Made by a program: the position numbers and the translations under genes. A stretch of 64,000 nt of DNA. Origin: Hymenopus coronatus (taxonomy: Eukaryota; Arthropoda; Insecta; Mantodea; Hymenopodidae). The stretch is taken from NCBI GenBank assembly GCA_030762935.1, contig CM060890.1, positions 154,104,129 to 154,168,128 of the forward strand, given 5' to 3'. Positions 25,861 to 36,442 of the stretch are shown here, one piece after another. The notes below the pieces were generated by a model. That model saw only the letters and a list, made by a program, of their open reading frames with translations, was not told the DNA's origin and searched no databases. Each line of letters begins with the position of its first letter. The stretch's first letter is position 1.

Positions 25861-27270
25861 TTTCTTAACTTTTGAAAATGACACTAAAAGTTATAGGAAC
25901 ATGGTAGTTGGAACACAATTTTATATAACTAAACACTTGACGATTAAAATTCTGAAATTTGGTTTACATTGTAGCCCTATTTGAGGTGTTTAGTAACCAC
26001 ATAAAACATTCTAGCGTTTTGTTATTTTGAATTCAAGAGCATTTGACGTTTCTGTTTGGTGCGTTATACCGTAAGTAGCTGTTGCTCTAGGTACCTACGT
26101 TATTTTGACTTGGTTCTTGCTGAAATAAAGGGCGGAGGATTTGCATTACGAAACGTTGTAAAGGTTTGGGGAAACAGATCTCTAACTCGGAGACGGTTAT
26201 CATTTATAATTGTGCCATTATTTTTCATTATCTGACTATTTTGGTGGATTTAAGGCACTTGACATCACTTTGTATAGCTAAAACATTTAACGTTTAAGAT
26301 TCTGAAATGTGGTTTACATAGTTGTGCTAATTTAAGTTTTAGTGATCATACAAACCATTCTGTTCGTATTCACCTTTTGTGTTGGACATTGCATACTTTG
26401 TCAACTGCATTTGACGTTTCCAGTTAGTGCATTATTACGTAACGTGGACATGATTTTGTACACTTAACGTTTCGGGATGCGAAATCGTATTTACATTGCA
26501 GTCTAGTTTTACGTTTCTAGTGGTCGTACAAAGGATTCTGTGCGCAGTCGCACTAGACTACATTTAGCGTTGTATTCACGTGAGCGCTGGTTCTGCAGTT
26601 ATCGACTCAAGTATGAAGACGTACACTTCTCCACATTTGAAGATTAGGAAATGTAACTTGAAACACAACGTTTAGAATTCGGGAATCTATTTTTGCCCAA
26701 GTTTACGGTTTCAATAATCCTGTAAAACATTTCGGTAAGCAGTCTCCAATAATTTGAATTAAACTGAGTTTAAAACATACGAGTTGGTGTATTTACGTAG
26801 TAAAATATTTTAAAGCACGTAACATGCGAACAATTTTGGAAAGTTGTTCTTTAGCTGAAAGTACAACAGGCTTAGCTGAGTAGAAGATCTTTGTATTGAA
26901 ACGTTATCGTAACACATTTCTACAATAACATAGTCTGCTGATGCCAGTTTAAATGGCGTATTCTTGGTTTTATAAATATACGTAGGGTGTTTACCTTAAA
27001 CTTTCATTTAAATTTAAGTAAAGGGGCACCAAGTTTGTTTAAATTACCGTCTGTATTAGAACACGCCATTTTCTTTTGTTTAGGTGTTCAGTATTCTTAG
27101 CCTCCTCGACGATTTTTTATCAAAGCGTGGAGCTGCATTGCTTTTTCACGTCAACGAAATATCCTATATCTGGTAATTTCATTAAATTAATCAACAGGGG
27201 GAACGAGATAAAAATTTGGATACATTCACACGCCTTTTTCTACCTATTCTGTAAAAACTATTCTTAAAAA
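25861..27270. repeat. Degenerate tandem segments downstream of the donor, copy 1
   Basis: At least four loosely similar segments share motifs such as TTAACGTTTAAGATTCTGAAA, TTTACGTTTCTAGTGGTC, CATAAAACATTCT and CATTTGACGTTTC, starting near 25915, 26270, 26455 and 26650. No coding potential is conserved; a 63-codon frame at 27076-27267 is broken in copy 2. It may be intronic. Confidence 0.45.
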
Positions 27271-27271
27271 A

Positions 27272-28140
27272 AAGTGTTCTTCTATCTACTTTATGCTCAT
27301 AGACAAATGATCCTTTAGTTCCTTCTAAGCAGAAGGGAAACAAGGGCTAAAACGATAATTAAATCTTTTAAAAGTGGTCACAATATGAAACAACTGAAAT
27401 TCGGTTCTCTTTGCAAAGGTCACAAACAAAATAAGAGCTGAAACGAGAGACGATTTCCCGTTTGACACAAGGTTGTGGTTTAAAATTGAAACAAATGGCC
27501 GAGAATATCTAACTCTACAAAATAAAATCTGATGTTTTATTCACGTGTCTCGCTCTACTTGTGCAAACAAACTATTCTTTTGTCTACTTACTTGCTTTCT
27601 TGTTAGTAGATGGAGAAATAAGGGAATACACAAGGCTAAAGTATAGTCTAATATTTTAAAATCTGGTTGCTATGAGAACAATAGAAATTCGATTCGTAAA
27701 CAAGAGATAAAACGAGACAGATCCCGTTTGAGAAAAGTTACGTAGTTTAAAATTTAAACCAATAACAAGGAATGTATCAGGAAACGGTAGACTCTAAAAC
27801 AAAAACTTGTTTTTAACGCGATCTACATTTTCTGTGTAGTACTTTTTTTTCAGCTCGCAGGTTTACTAGATATGTAAAATTCTGCAAAGCTCGTGCAGAA
27901 TGAAGATATTTTCAGAAGCTATTCCAAGAAAATTCAAGATACATTTTATTAAGTAAACATCTTTAATGTTCGGTATTTTAATAAAAATCGTTAGTCATTT
28001 GTCAGACTTTTATAACTTTGTTTCTATTTAAAGGGTGGTCTGGGGTGGGGATTTATCTGAAAATCTTCGTGTCGCATTCTGGACATAAATATCACGTTTG
28101 GTGTTTAATATCTTCTCGTTTTTGAGCTACACTGTTCCCA
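27272..28140 (-). repeat. Two minus-strand R1 copies, copy 1
   Basis: Reverse-complement R1 landmarks are read left to right: GGGAAACAAGGGC, AAATTCGGTTCTC, GAGAATATCTAACTCTAC, then a second copy starting near AAATCTGATG and running through CCAATAACAAGGAATG, TTCTGCAAAGC and AAAAATCGTTAG to TTTTGAGCTACACTG. Together with 24387-25440 they form inverted repeats around the promoter-like block. Confidence 0.8.
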
Positions 28141-28144
28141 GACT

Positions 28145-29345
28145 AGAACCCGTGCCGCTCTCGCTCGTAAGAGACGAGAGTGAGTCTCGTGTTGTATCGA
28201 GAACTGGTGCTCACGAGCGAGGCGACTCGTAAGTCACGAGAGTGAGTCTCGTGTTGTATCGAGAACTGGTGCTCACGAGCGATGCGACTCGTAAGCCACG
28301 AGAGTGAGTCTCATGTTGTATCGAGAACTGGTGCTCACCAGCGAGGCGACTCGTAAGCTACGAGAGTGAGTCTCGTGTTGTATCCAGAACTAGTGTTGTA
28401 TTGAGAACTAGTGGTCACGAGCGATGCGACCCGTAAGTCACGAGAGTGAGTCTCGTGTTGTATCGAGAACTGGTGCTCACGAGCGAGGCGACTCGTAAGC
28501 CACGGGAGTTAGTCTCGTGTTGTATCGAGAACTAGTGCTCACGAGCGATGTGACTCGTAATTCACGGGAGTGAGTCTCGTGTTGTATCGAGAACTGGTGC
28601 TCACGAGCGATGCGACTCGTAAGTCACGAGAGTGAGTCTCGTGCTGTATCGAGAACTAGTGCTGTATCGAGAACTAGTGCTCACCAGCGAGGCGACTCGT
28701 AAGCCACGAGTGAGTCTCGTGTTGTATCCAGAACTAGTGTTGTATTAAGAACTAGTGCTCACGAGCGATGCGACTCGTAAGTCACGAGAGTGAGTCTCGT
28801 GTTGTATCGAGAACTAGTGCTCACGAGCGAGACGACTCGTAAGCCACGAGAGTGAGTCTCGTGTTGTATCGAGAACTGGTGCTCACGAGCGAGGTAAGCC
28901 ACGAGAGTGAGTCTCGTGTTGTATTGAGAACTGGTGCTCACGAGCGAGGTAAGTCACGAGAGTTAGTCTCGTGTTGTATCGAGAACTAGTGTTCACGAGC
29001 GAGGTAAGTCACGAGAGTTAGTCTCGTGTTGTATCCAGAACTAGTGTTCACGAGCGAGGTAAGCCACGAGAGTGAGTCTCGTGTTGTATCGAGAACTAGT
29101 GTTCACGAGCGAGGTAAGTCACGAGAGTTAGTCTCGTGTTGTATCGAGAACTGGTGCTCACGAGCGAGGTAAGTCACGAGAGTTAGTCTCGTGTTGTATC
29201 GAGAACTGGTGCTCACGAGCGAGGTAAGTCACGAGAGTTAGTCTCGTGTTGTATCGAGAACTAGTGTTCACGAGCGAGGTAAGCCACGAGAGTGAGTCTC
29301 GTGTTGTATCGAGAACTAGTGCTCACGAGCGAGGCGACTCGAGTA
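28145..29345. repeat. 62-bp CpG-rich satellite (Sat62), copy 1
   Basis: About 20 units of the form GTCACGAGAGTGAGTCTCGTG, TTGTATCGAGAACTAGTG, CTCACGAGCGAGGCGACTCG. The first part is an inverted repeat (CACGAGA / TCTCGTG) and CTCGT-AAGTC-ACGAG is another, so the array is rich in potential hairpins. From about 28880 many units lack CGACTCG and are 55 bp; these join as GCGAG|GTAAGTCACGAG. The array is longer in copy 2. Confidence 0.95.
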
Positions 29346-29645
29346 ACTACAGACGGAGTAGTTGATGTATGATCCGTGTATTAACTAGGGACCGCATTTT
29401 TAGGCTTTAATCTATCTTCCCCGTGTAAATTAGAAAGCTTCAAAGTGATGTTTGGGTGCTAATCTTGTTCAGCCTAAAGAAGCTAAATGGCGCATTAAGA
29501 CCTAAAACTCGCTAACTTGTTATTTTTTTTCTTCAGTTCATTTGAATTAACAATTTTTGTTAACAATTCGTTTAGTTTTGAGTGCACATGTGGGGTTATC
29601 CGGGGAAAGAATGCTCTTGGTATAGAAATTGCGCGAATGAAGTAA

Positions 29646-29744
29646 GCGCCAATGACATCTTGCGATGTTGAAAGATCTTTTTCTGCCTATAGGAATATAT
29701 TAAAGAACAACAGAAAATTTGCAAATGTGGCTGGTTGTGTATAG
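29646..29744 (+). pseudogene. hAT dimerisation-domain remnant, copy 1
   Basis: The reading frame gives APMTSCDVERSFSAYRNILK and continues to a TAG. The pattern with VERSFS is typical of the C-terminal dimerisation region of hAT transposases and hAT-derived proteins, in which the E belongs to the catalytic set. An in-frame TAA at 29643-29645 sits just upstream. A strong acceptor-like tract, T-rich then CTTCAG, ends at 29536. The rest of the transposase is not nearby. The corresponding frame in copy 2 is open further. Confidence 0.75.
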
Positions 29745-30797
29745 CAACATTGCTGCCAGGTGAACTTTATTTTATGTGAGTGCTATATATTAAAACATGT
29801 GCTTGATGTGTTAATTACAATGTTCTAGCACGCGTTTACAGTGTAATACAAATTTTAAATCACTGCTTCCGTGAAGTAAAATAGTTTTCATATTTTTATC
29901 TATATTATGTTTAAAAGGCTTTTGTCGTCGACTTGCTTAAATAGGTAGGAGCATTGTTTAAAAGCCTAGAGAAAGCTAGGAAAATTCTTTATAAACCTAA
30001 AGAGGTTAAAAGAAGATAAAACTGCATTTATAAAAAGCTAAATAAAACTCCGGGCCCTATTAATAACACAATGTGGCTCATGGTTGTGTATATGTATATC
30101 CAAACGCGTCATTAATGTTAATGACACACCTATCATTTGTATATAATTTATAGTTAAACTTCAGATAGAACCGAAAATAGAACTACTTCATGCAACATAA
30201 GCTTCTTAGAGCAATAAAATATTTAAATACTTATTTGTAGTGAAAGTGGAAACCACGTACATTTATATCTGCAGATTCTGTGATACCACATTTCCTTTTT
30301 AACCGGTTCTCTAGCGCGAGTTATTTAAATGTCATGCCTGTCTTTAAATCTCAAATCATTTAAACAGATCTTGGGCAAATATTGCTGTAGTATATGTTCT
30401 CGTTTAGATAAACATGCATAGTTTTATCAACTTTTAGCCCATTTTAACAATTTTATAGACTTTCCTAATCACCTGAAGGAATGTCATCACTTCTGGTATG
30501 TTAAGTCTCGATGCTTGCACCAGTCAACACAGTTCGTGACGTATCAGTTTCTGCAGCTGCTGTGATCTTGAATAAAATGAAACTGTCTAGCGTTGCGATT
30601 TATAAACGGAATAGCACTTCTTCATCCTATACAAACGTTTTAGTCAGCAACAGGGTTGCCAAGTTATATGACGGGCAAAATGTAGTTGTCGCGGAAGACG
30701 GATTTTTGACTGATATTATTAGCAATTAAGTAATATTATATTGATTTTCTTTAGAAAAACTGTCACGGATGTAAATCTTTGTGTGCCTACAAGACAG
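29745..30797. other. AT-rich duplicated spacer, copy 1
   Basis: No recognisable gene apart from the short frame listed separately. The sequence is well preserved between both duplication copies. Confidence 0.5.
30511..30729 (+). CDS. Unrecognised 72-codon frame, copy 1
   Basis: An ATG-to-TAA frame beginning MLAPVNTVRDVSVSAAAV is intact in both duplication copies. I do not recognise the product; there is no signal peptide or membrane segment. Between copies I count 8 substitutions, 5 of them replacing residues (V to G, G to W, V to L, V to A, F to Y) and 3 silent, close to the expectation without selection. Survival of the frame may be due to the youth of the duplication. It may be a fragment of a decayed element. 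Confidence 0.15.
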   Translation: MLAPVNTVRDVSVSAAAVILNKMKLSSVAIYKRNSTSSSYTNVLVSNRVAKLYDGQNVVVAEDGFLTDIISN

Positions 30798-31284
30798 TGT
30801 CTGTTAGTGATGGGAGTATTCGAATGCAAAATGTCGATGTATTCGATTCTTGAAAGTTCTCGAATTCTGAATGTTTGATTCGAATCCTTCACTCGGATGA
30901 GTTCTCGTTTGAATAAGTCCTGAATGCTGTATTCGAATCCTGCTCTCGGGTCTCGGATATGCGCAGGTGCACCGAGAATCGAGATCTCACATCTGATTGG
31001 TGCTTTTACTTAAAGGTCATTCTAGCGCTTGGATCGTGTAGGGGAAGAGTGGGGAGAGGGTTGAGCACGCTGATAAGCAACCTACGAGATAATCACCTGG
31101 CCAGAATAGAATATGAGAGTATGCTATCAAGTAAAGCTATGAACTTATCATTCCAAAGCTAACGAACGATTCCCATACATATTCGTGATCATATTTTAAT
31201 TTTATTTCGTGTTATAACGGAATGTGCGCTCGGTCAGGGCAACGAATGAACAATATTAGAAACGATTGCATACTGTCTTCTCAA

Positions 31285-31383
31285 CCCAGAGGTTCTGGGT
31301 TTGATTCCCAGCTGGGGCAGAGGTTCTGGGTTTGATTCCCAGCTGGGGCAGAGGTTCTGGGTTTGATTCCCAGCTGGGGCAGG
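31285..31383 (+). repeat. Triplicated tRNA T-arm-like 34-mer
   Basis: Three tandem copies of CAGAGGTTCTGGGTTTGATT then CCCAGCTGGGG; each holds a T-stem CTGGG/CCCAG around TTTGATT, like a pol III B box. Copy 2 of the duplication has a single copy (46311-46346), so it expanded or contracted since the duplication. Confidence 0.8.
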
Positions 31384-31486
31384 AACTTTTCTTGAACCAG
31401 AATCATTCCCTATCCCTAACAGAGTCGGAAGTATGCATGTGGGAGTGAATGTGTGTGCATTTTTATAGCATTTTAAAACTGAAAAA

Positions 31487-32340
31487 AAAAGTGTTCCATT
31501 CTCATGACTTTCTCTAGCTGTTCCATACACAAAACTATTCTTTCAAAAGATTATTCATCTTTTACATTATGGTAATCGAGAAAAACATTAGCAGAAATGG
31601 TCCTGTTACTCGCTTCCTTGTAAGAAGGGAAATAAGGGAATACGCTAAGCTAAAGTAATAATAAAAACATTTAATAGCTGGTCGTTATGTGAACGAATGA
31701 CGCGGTTCGCTTTGGATGGTCCAGCTTGAGAAAAGTTAGGTATTTTAAAACTGAAACCAATAACAAGGAATATCTTGAAAATGGTCAACTTATGTTTTTA
31801 ACCAGATCTACATATTTATAGCAAGTTTTCGTCCAGCTCTTACGGTTTAACCGTTGTGCAAAGTTCTGCAAAACTCCTGCAGAATAAAGAGCTCTTCAGA
31901 GGCTAATCCCAAAAGTTCAAAATATACATTTTATCTGTCATGTAAATATCTTTATTACACGATATTTTAATCAAAATTGTTTGAGCCATTTTTGAGAAAA
32001 TCATTATTTTCGAAAAAAGGTTTCATGTAAAGGATAGCTGGGGTTGGGGGATTTTCTTGAAAATGTTTCGTGTCGCATCTTTGGAAGATACTAAACTTAA
32101 AATACCGAGCATATATTTCCGGTGAAATCTCGATATCGAATTTTTGAGTGGAATACAATACCTTCGCTAGCTACTATGGAAATTGTTATGCACATACGGC
32201 TAGAGAAAGTAAAAATGCTTTTTGGACTCGGGACCTCAAAACGTATATTTCCAATGAAATCTCGGTATCGAATTTTTGGGTGGAATACAACACTTTCACT
32301 ATACACTATGTATGTACATATATAGCATAAACAAGTGCTA
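31487..32340 (-). repeat. Minus-strand R1 copies, copy 1
   Basis: It starts at GTTCCATTCTCATGACTTTC, the reverse of the R1 3' end, and runs through the body to GGTTGGGGGATTTTCTTG. It then has two tandem versions of the R1 5' end (near 32142 and 32273, 131 bp apart), each with TGGGTGGAATACAA and a hairpin remnant. The first junction, AGAGAAAGTAAAAATGCTTT, is repeated in copy 2. Confidence 0.8.
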
Positions 32341-32599
32341 GAGAAGTAAAAAACAAAGCAAAACAATATTTAAGTCACTGTGCGCTGCAGTGAATTGTTT
32401 AGAAGTATACCATCCAAGATTACATTTTGATGAACGGCAAAGCAATAAATATAAAACACATTTCAATGCTCAATTTCATTTGCAATAGTATTTTCCGTTT
32501 TCTGTTCATGAAATATGTTGTCTTAAAATATTAACTAAAGAGTGAAAATTTTCTGTGCAGCTATCACAAATGAGCATGCTTAAATAGGTTTTCTATGCT

Positions 32600-32815
32600 G
32601 TTTAACGCCCGCCTTTACTACACATGGCACCGCAGGCGATGACACTGATAATGCATGGAATGAAGATGGAGCATCAATGGAATAAGATGGCTGGGGAAAC
32701 CCGCCTCTGCGCCACTTTGTCCACCACAAATCCTGCATGTGCTTGCCTGGGATCGAACCCGGGCCGCCCTTGGTGGTATTACCCTCGGCCTCGGCATGAC
32801 CCTAAATAGGTCGTT
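32600..32815 (-). mobile_element. tRNA-derived SINE, copy 1 (first)
   Basis: On the minus strand it reads CGGCCCGGGTTCGATCCCAG, a pol III B box, followed by AAGCACATGCAGGATTTGTG and a conserved tail. It is almost identical to 48655-48868. The 61-codon forward frame through it is incidental. Confidence 0.65.
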
Positions 32816-32934
32816 ATCCAGATGATTGTAATTATTAAATCACATCCACCGATCAAAAGTGACATTCCAGAAGCAACAGTCATAGTCACAGTGATAGTCA
32901 TTTGAAACAAGCTAATATTAGTTTCATTTGTGGA

Positions 32935-33150
32935 CGCTCTTTAACCGATGCATCACATTTTATATTGGGCTTAGGTTTGTTCAGATGCCTCTTTTACGTG
33001 CCGTAAATCTACAGCACGGGACCAATGGCTTTATTTACCTTCCGAAAGAAGTCCTGCTAAGGATGTTTAAGCCCGAAAGAAATTCACCGCCTGTCGTCGG
33101 GCTTGAACCCGCGACCATGGGAATCAGAGGCTAGCATGCTAATTGAGTAA
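32935..33150 (-). mobile_element. tRNA-derived SINE, copy 1 (second)
   Basis: The minus strand reads TTAGCATGCTAGCCTCTGAT, CCCATGGTCGCGGGTTCAAG, CCCGACGACAGG, that is an anticodon-to-T-arm segment with B box GGTTCAAGCCC. A tail with TTTACGGCACGTAAAAG on that strand follows. It is recognised as a tRNA-related retroposon; the parent tRNA is not identified. Confidence 0.65.
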
Positions 33151-33177
33151 TACTAATACAAAAATGTTTTTATACGT

Positions 33178-33195
33178 TACTCACTCACTCACTCA

Positions 33196-33244
<49 letters not shown>
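33178..33244. repeat. (TCAC)n(CA)n microsatellite
   Basis: TCAC units turn into about 24 CA units; copy 2 of the duplication has only about 10 CA units at 49236. Confidence 0.95.
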
Positions 33245-33246
<2 letters not shown>

Positions 33247-33584
33247 AATGCTATATTTCTGAGAAAGGTTGTTTTGTGAACCAAGTATTTCCAGAATTTG
33301 AAAATTCATGATGCCAAACATTGCGACTGTTGTAACAGAATCTGGCAAATATATTCCGTAATGATATAGTATTCATATTTCAATCGTAACACTTGAAGAT
33401 AATTTTTATCCGCTAATAATAAACTTACTATATTTCTAAACATTTTGTAGATATTCAATTTAATGGAAGAAACGGTTATGATTGAAAGTGCATAACGCTT
33501 AAGCCACGATAATCTTGAATAGAAACTTCAACATTTTGAGAATAACATGTCATATTTTTTGTCCACTTAAATTACATGCCTTGT

Positions 33585-33804
33585 TCGAGATCAACCATGG
33601 CGAGAACTGCGAGCATCTCTCGAGTAGCGATAGGGTAGCATCCGAGAACTTGCTAATGAATACAAGCTGATTTCGATTAGCGCAAGGTTTGTAGTATTCG
33701 AGAACAAGCAGGGCGAGAACTGAGAACGTCTCCCGAGAGACGATAATGTAACATCCGAGAACTTGCTTATGAAGAGGCTGATTTCGAAACCATTGTGATT
33801 ACAG
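33585..33804. repeat. Two 110-bp TCGAGAAC-type units, copy 1
   Basis: Two tandem degenerate units each contain GCGAGAACTG, CTCGAGTAGCGATA and ATCCGAGAACTTGCT. Copy 2 has three such units. They form the right tip of the duplication. 33245-33584 holds only AT-rich sequence. Confidence 0.7.
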
Positions 33805-36442
33805 CAGGTGCGGCTCGTCAATGTGTGCTACAGCACAATGTTTATTTTACTGAAAATAGTACCTCATTACGTATTATACATATATTCAATTATTATTGCA
33901 TATTTTCTTTCATTTTACTAATTTTAACCGATTTTATATATGCCGCGCGCTAGTGTTAGTCGCTCATATGTGTAAATGCCATGCATATCTCGCATACACG
34001 CGATCCGTCCTGCTTTGGTGATCCTCTGTCCGTTGGCGGGAATGCTGACCAATCCACGCGTGCCAAACGTCGATGGGCGATTTGAAATCTCTTTGGCTGT
34101 ATTTAGCTAGAATCGTGCTACCATTGTCTGGAGCACAGGAGTTCCTGCAGCTTGCTGTTGTAATATAACTACTGCCATCTATGTGGCGTTGATGTATTTA
34201 CTTCTGCTGCCGTGTTTGATACCAATGGCAATAGACTGGGTCTAATGTAACGTAGCTCAGAGAGAATAACATTATCGGGAGGTGCACATATGGAGCAGCT
34301 GTTGGCACCACTTAGATTAGATAAGGAAGCATTCTGTATGTTCGTTTAGGCCAGAAAATCACTGAACATAGAACTTGTCAAGGCATATACATGTATACAT
34401 ATGTTTATATACTATATACTATGAAAAAAAAAAAGTATAAAGCTCTAGTGCTAAAAGCATAGGTTACAAAAACAATAGAATCCTTTTTTTTTTTATGCAT
34501 GCTTGCTCTTTGGAAATAGTGATGCTTGGAGCACAACATGAGTTACAGATCTTGGACATATTAATGTGCTGATTAATAAGCATAAGCAAAATGTAAAACA
34601 TTTAAACAACGTGCTTGACCTAAGTGCTTTAGGCAGTACAAATATTGTTACTCAGTTAAGCCGTGGTTATCAAGAAGCAAAGCTGAAGTACAATCAGCAA
34701 GTTGGAAAAAAAAACAAAAAAAAAACAGGTATGTGTTGTCGCGCATAATTGACTGCATCAAGTTTTGTGGTGCATTTGAGCTTGCCTTAAGGGGACATGA
34801 CGAGACTGAATCTTCTGAAAATCCTGGCGTGTTTTTAGGGCTAATCGATTTCATAAGCGATATTGACAGTGCTGTGAAGGAACACATGGACTCAAGCCAA
34901 ATTTTCAAAGGGACCTCCAAAACTATCCAGAATGAACTACTGGATTGTATGTTAGAAGTTTGCCGTGAAGTGATTACCGAGGAAATGAAAGAAGCTAACT
35001 TGGTAGCTGTTATGGCAGATGAAACCACAGATGTTTCTCACCAGTCCCAGCTTGTACTAATATTTAGATACGAGAAAAATGGTTTACCGTATGAGAGATT
35101 TTGGGGATTTTTGAAACCAGAGGGACAAAACGCAGAGCCAATTTCTGAAAGCATATTAAAAGTGCTCAATGAATTATTCAGAGACAAACCTCATAAAATA
35201 ATTGCCCAAACGTATGATGGAGCCTCGGTAATGAGTGGCGCAGTTGGCGGAGTGCAAGTAAAAGTCAAATCTCATTTTCCAAATGGACAATATATTCACT
35301 GCTATGCACATCAGTTGAATTTAGCAATGGAACTTGCGGCTTCGCAGAATAAGTCTGCCAGTATATTTTTTCTTAATCTCTCAGCTTTTCCTGCCTTTTC
35401 CTCAAGATCCCCACAGCGTTTAACCGCCCTAGAATCTGCAGTAGCCAGAAGAGTTCCTGGTGGTTCTGCAACTAGGTGGAATTTTAGATCCAGGACTGTT
35501 AGTGTAGTGTATGAAAATCAGGAAGAGTTGCTGGAGTGTTTTTCAGAGCTGGAAAATTCTGCCCACGATAAGACTTGCCTGGAAGCAAATGGACTTCGGC
35601 GTTACTTAGAAGATAGCAAATTCCTTTCCTTGTTGAATTTTTTTCAGAGAGTAATGCCTAATGTTGATGTACTTTATAATCAGCTGTAGTCAAAATCAAT
35701 TGAGGCAGTTAAAGTAGAAAATGCTGTGTCTTCATTCATTCAGTACATGTGATATTCGATAGGCAGCCGACGGTATATTTATGTTTACATTTGATTCAAT
35801 GAGCAAACGCCAGAAGGTAGAGTCCTTGAAGATAGAGGTATGTGATCGCATTGTGGAGGCTAGACGTCGTTTTCAGACCTTGAGTCATCTCGATGCAACT
35901 AAGTTGTTAAATTGTACATTTTTTGAAAGCTTTATAAATAAGTTTCCCGAGAGTGAACTTCAAACTGCCGTGGACACATATACAATGATGAACGAGAAAA
36001 TGCTAAAGACGCAACTGAGCGTTATGTATGCAAGGTCTGACTTTAGAAGCATTGATGGGGCTGTGCAGTTGTTGCAATATATACTTTCTAATAATTTGGA
36101 AGATTCATTTTCGGAAGTGACTACTTTGTTAAAAATTTTGATCACATCACCAATGACCACTGCTGAACCAGAAAGATGCTTTTCGTGCTTAAAACGTTTA
36201 AAAACATTCTTGCGAAACACCATGCCACAAGATCTCCTTAATGCTCTGGCAATGCTGTCCATGGAAAAGAGCATCGCATCTAAGATGGAGGGATTAACAC
36301 CAGAGTCATCGATAAGTTCTGTAGTAGGAAGGAGCGCCGTATGGACTTCGTATTTCGCCATTAGGTAAGATAATATGTAAGCATGTGTACACATACGAAT
36401 ATACTGTAGCACACACATTATTTTGTTCACCAGCCGCCACTG
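33805..36442 (+). mobile_element. hAT transposon 1 (ZMYM1-like type), 2.6 kb
   Basis: The left end, CAGGTGCGGCTCGTCA then ATGTGTGCTACAG, matches the inverted right end, CAGTGGCGGCTGGTGA then ATGTGTGTGCTACAG (reverse of 36402-36442). The interior encodes a broken transposase. The left flank octamer GATTACAG is not repeated on the right, which reads TGTTTATA, so at least one flank was rearranged after insertion. Confidence 0.8.
34566..36368 (+). pseudogene. Broken hAT transposase, ZMYM1-like
   Basis: Three collinear frames make up one decayed transposase of the family also seen in zinc-finger MYM-type protein 1-like proteins. The first piece (34566-34745) reads HKQNVKHLNN and loses frame in an A-rich run near 34706-34730. 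The second (34733-35689) carries RIIDCIKFCGAFELALRGHD, the first catalytic Asp in VMADETTDVS, the second in QTYDGASVMSGAVGG, and the zinc-coordinating YIHCYAHQLNLAM; it stops early at a TAG. Two stops and a frameshift later, the third piece (35781-36368) ends with the catalytic Glu in AEPERCFSCLKRLKTFLRN, inside the dimerisation region. It cannot give an active enzyme as it stands. The N-terminal zinc-finger region is not clearly visible. Confidence 0.9.

Larger units (their letters stand above)
24387..33804 (+). repeat. Segmental duplication, copy 1 (about 9.4 kb)
   Basis: It is collinear with 38632-49919, the same orientation, with a few per cent substitutions plus array-length differences. 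In a 219-bp sample (30511-30729) I count 8 differences. The similarity is far above that between unrelated R1 copies. The right edge is exact: both copies read GAACCATT-like flank through GATTACAG, then copy 1 enters a hAT terminus while copy 2 reads TATTCGAGACC. Confidence 0.9.
30798..33804 (+). mobile_element. Left part of a hAT-like element, copy 1 (truncated)
   Basis: TGTCTGTTA (30798-30806) precedes GTGATGGGAGTATTCGAATG, which resembles a hAT terminus. The matching end, ATTCGATTCTGCCCATCAC followed by the same TGTCTGTTA, lies only at 52425-52485, after duplication copy 2. The interior is filled by later insertions (R1 and SINEs). Copy 1 is cut at 33804 by another hAT terminus. Confidence 0.5.

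Noticed and set aside
30959..31162. 67-codon frame, also present at 45984
   Set aside because: It differs by frame-affecting and start-proximal changes between duplication copies, lies in an element interior, and resembles no family.
32624..32809. 61-codon frame conserved at 48677
   Set aside because: It lies antisense through a tRNA-derived SINE; conservation reflects the recent duplication.
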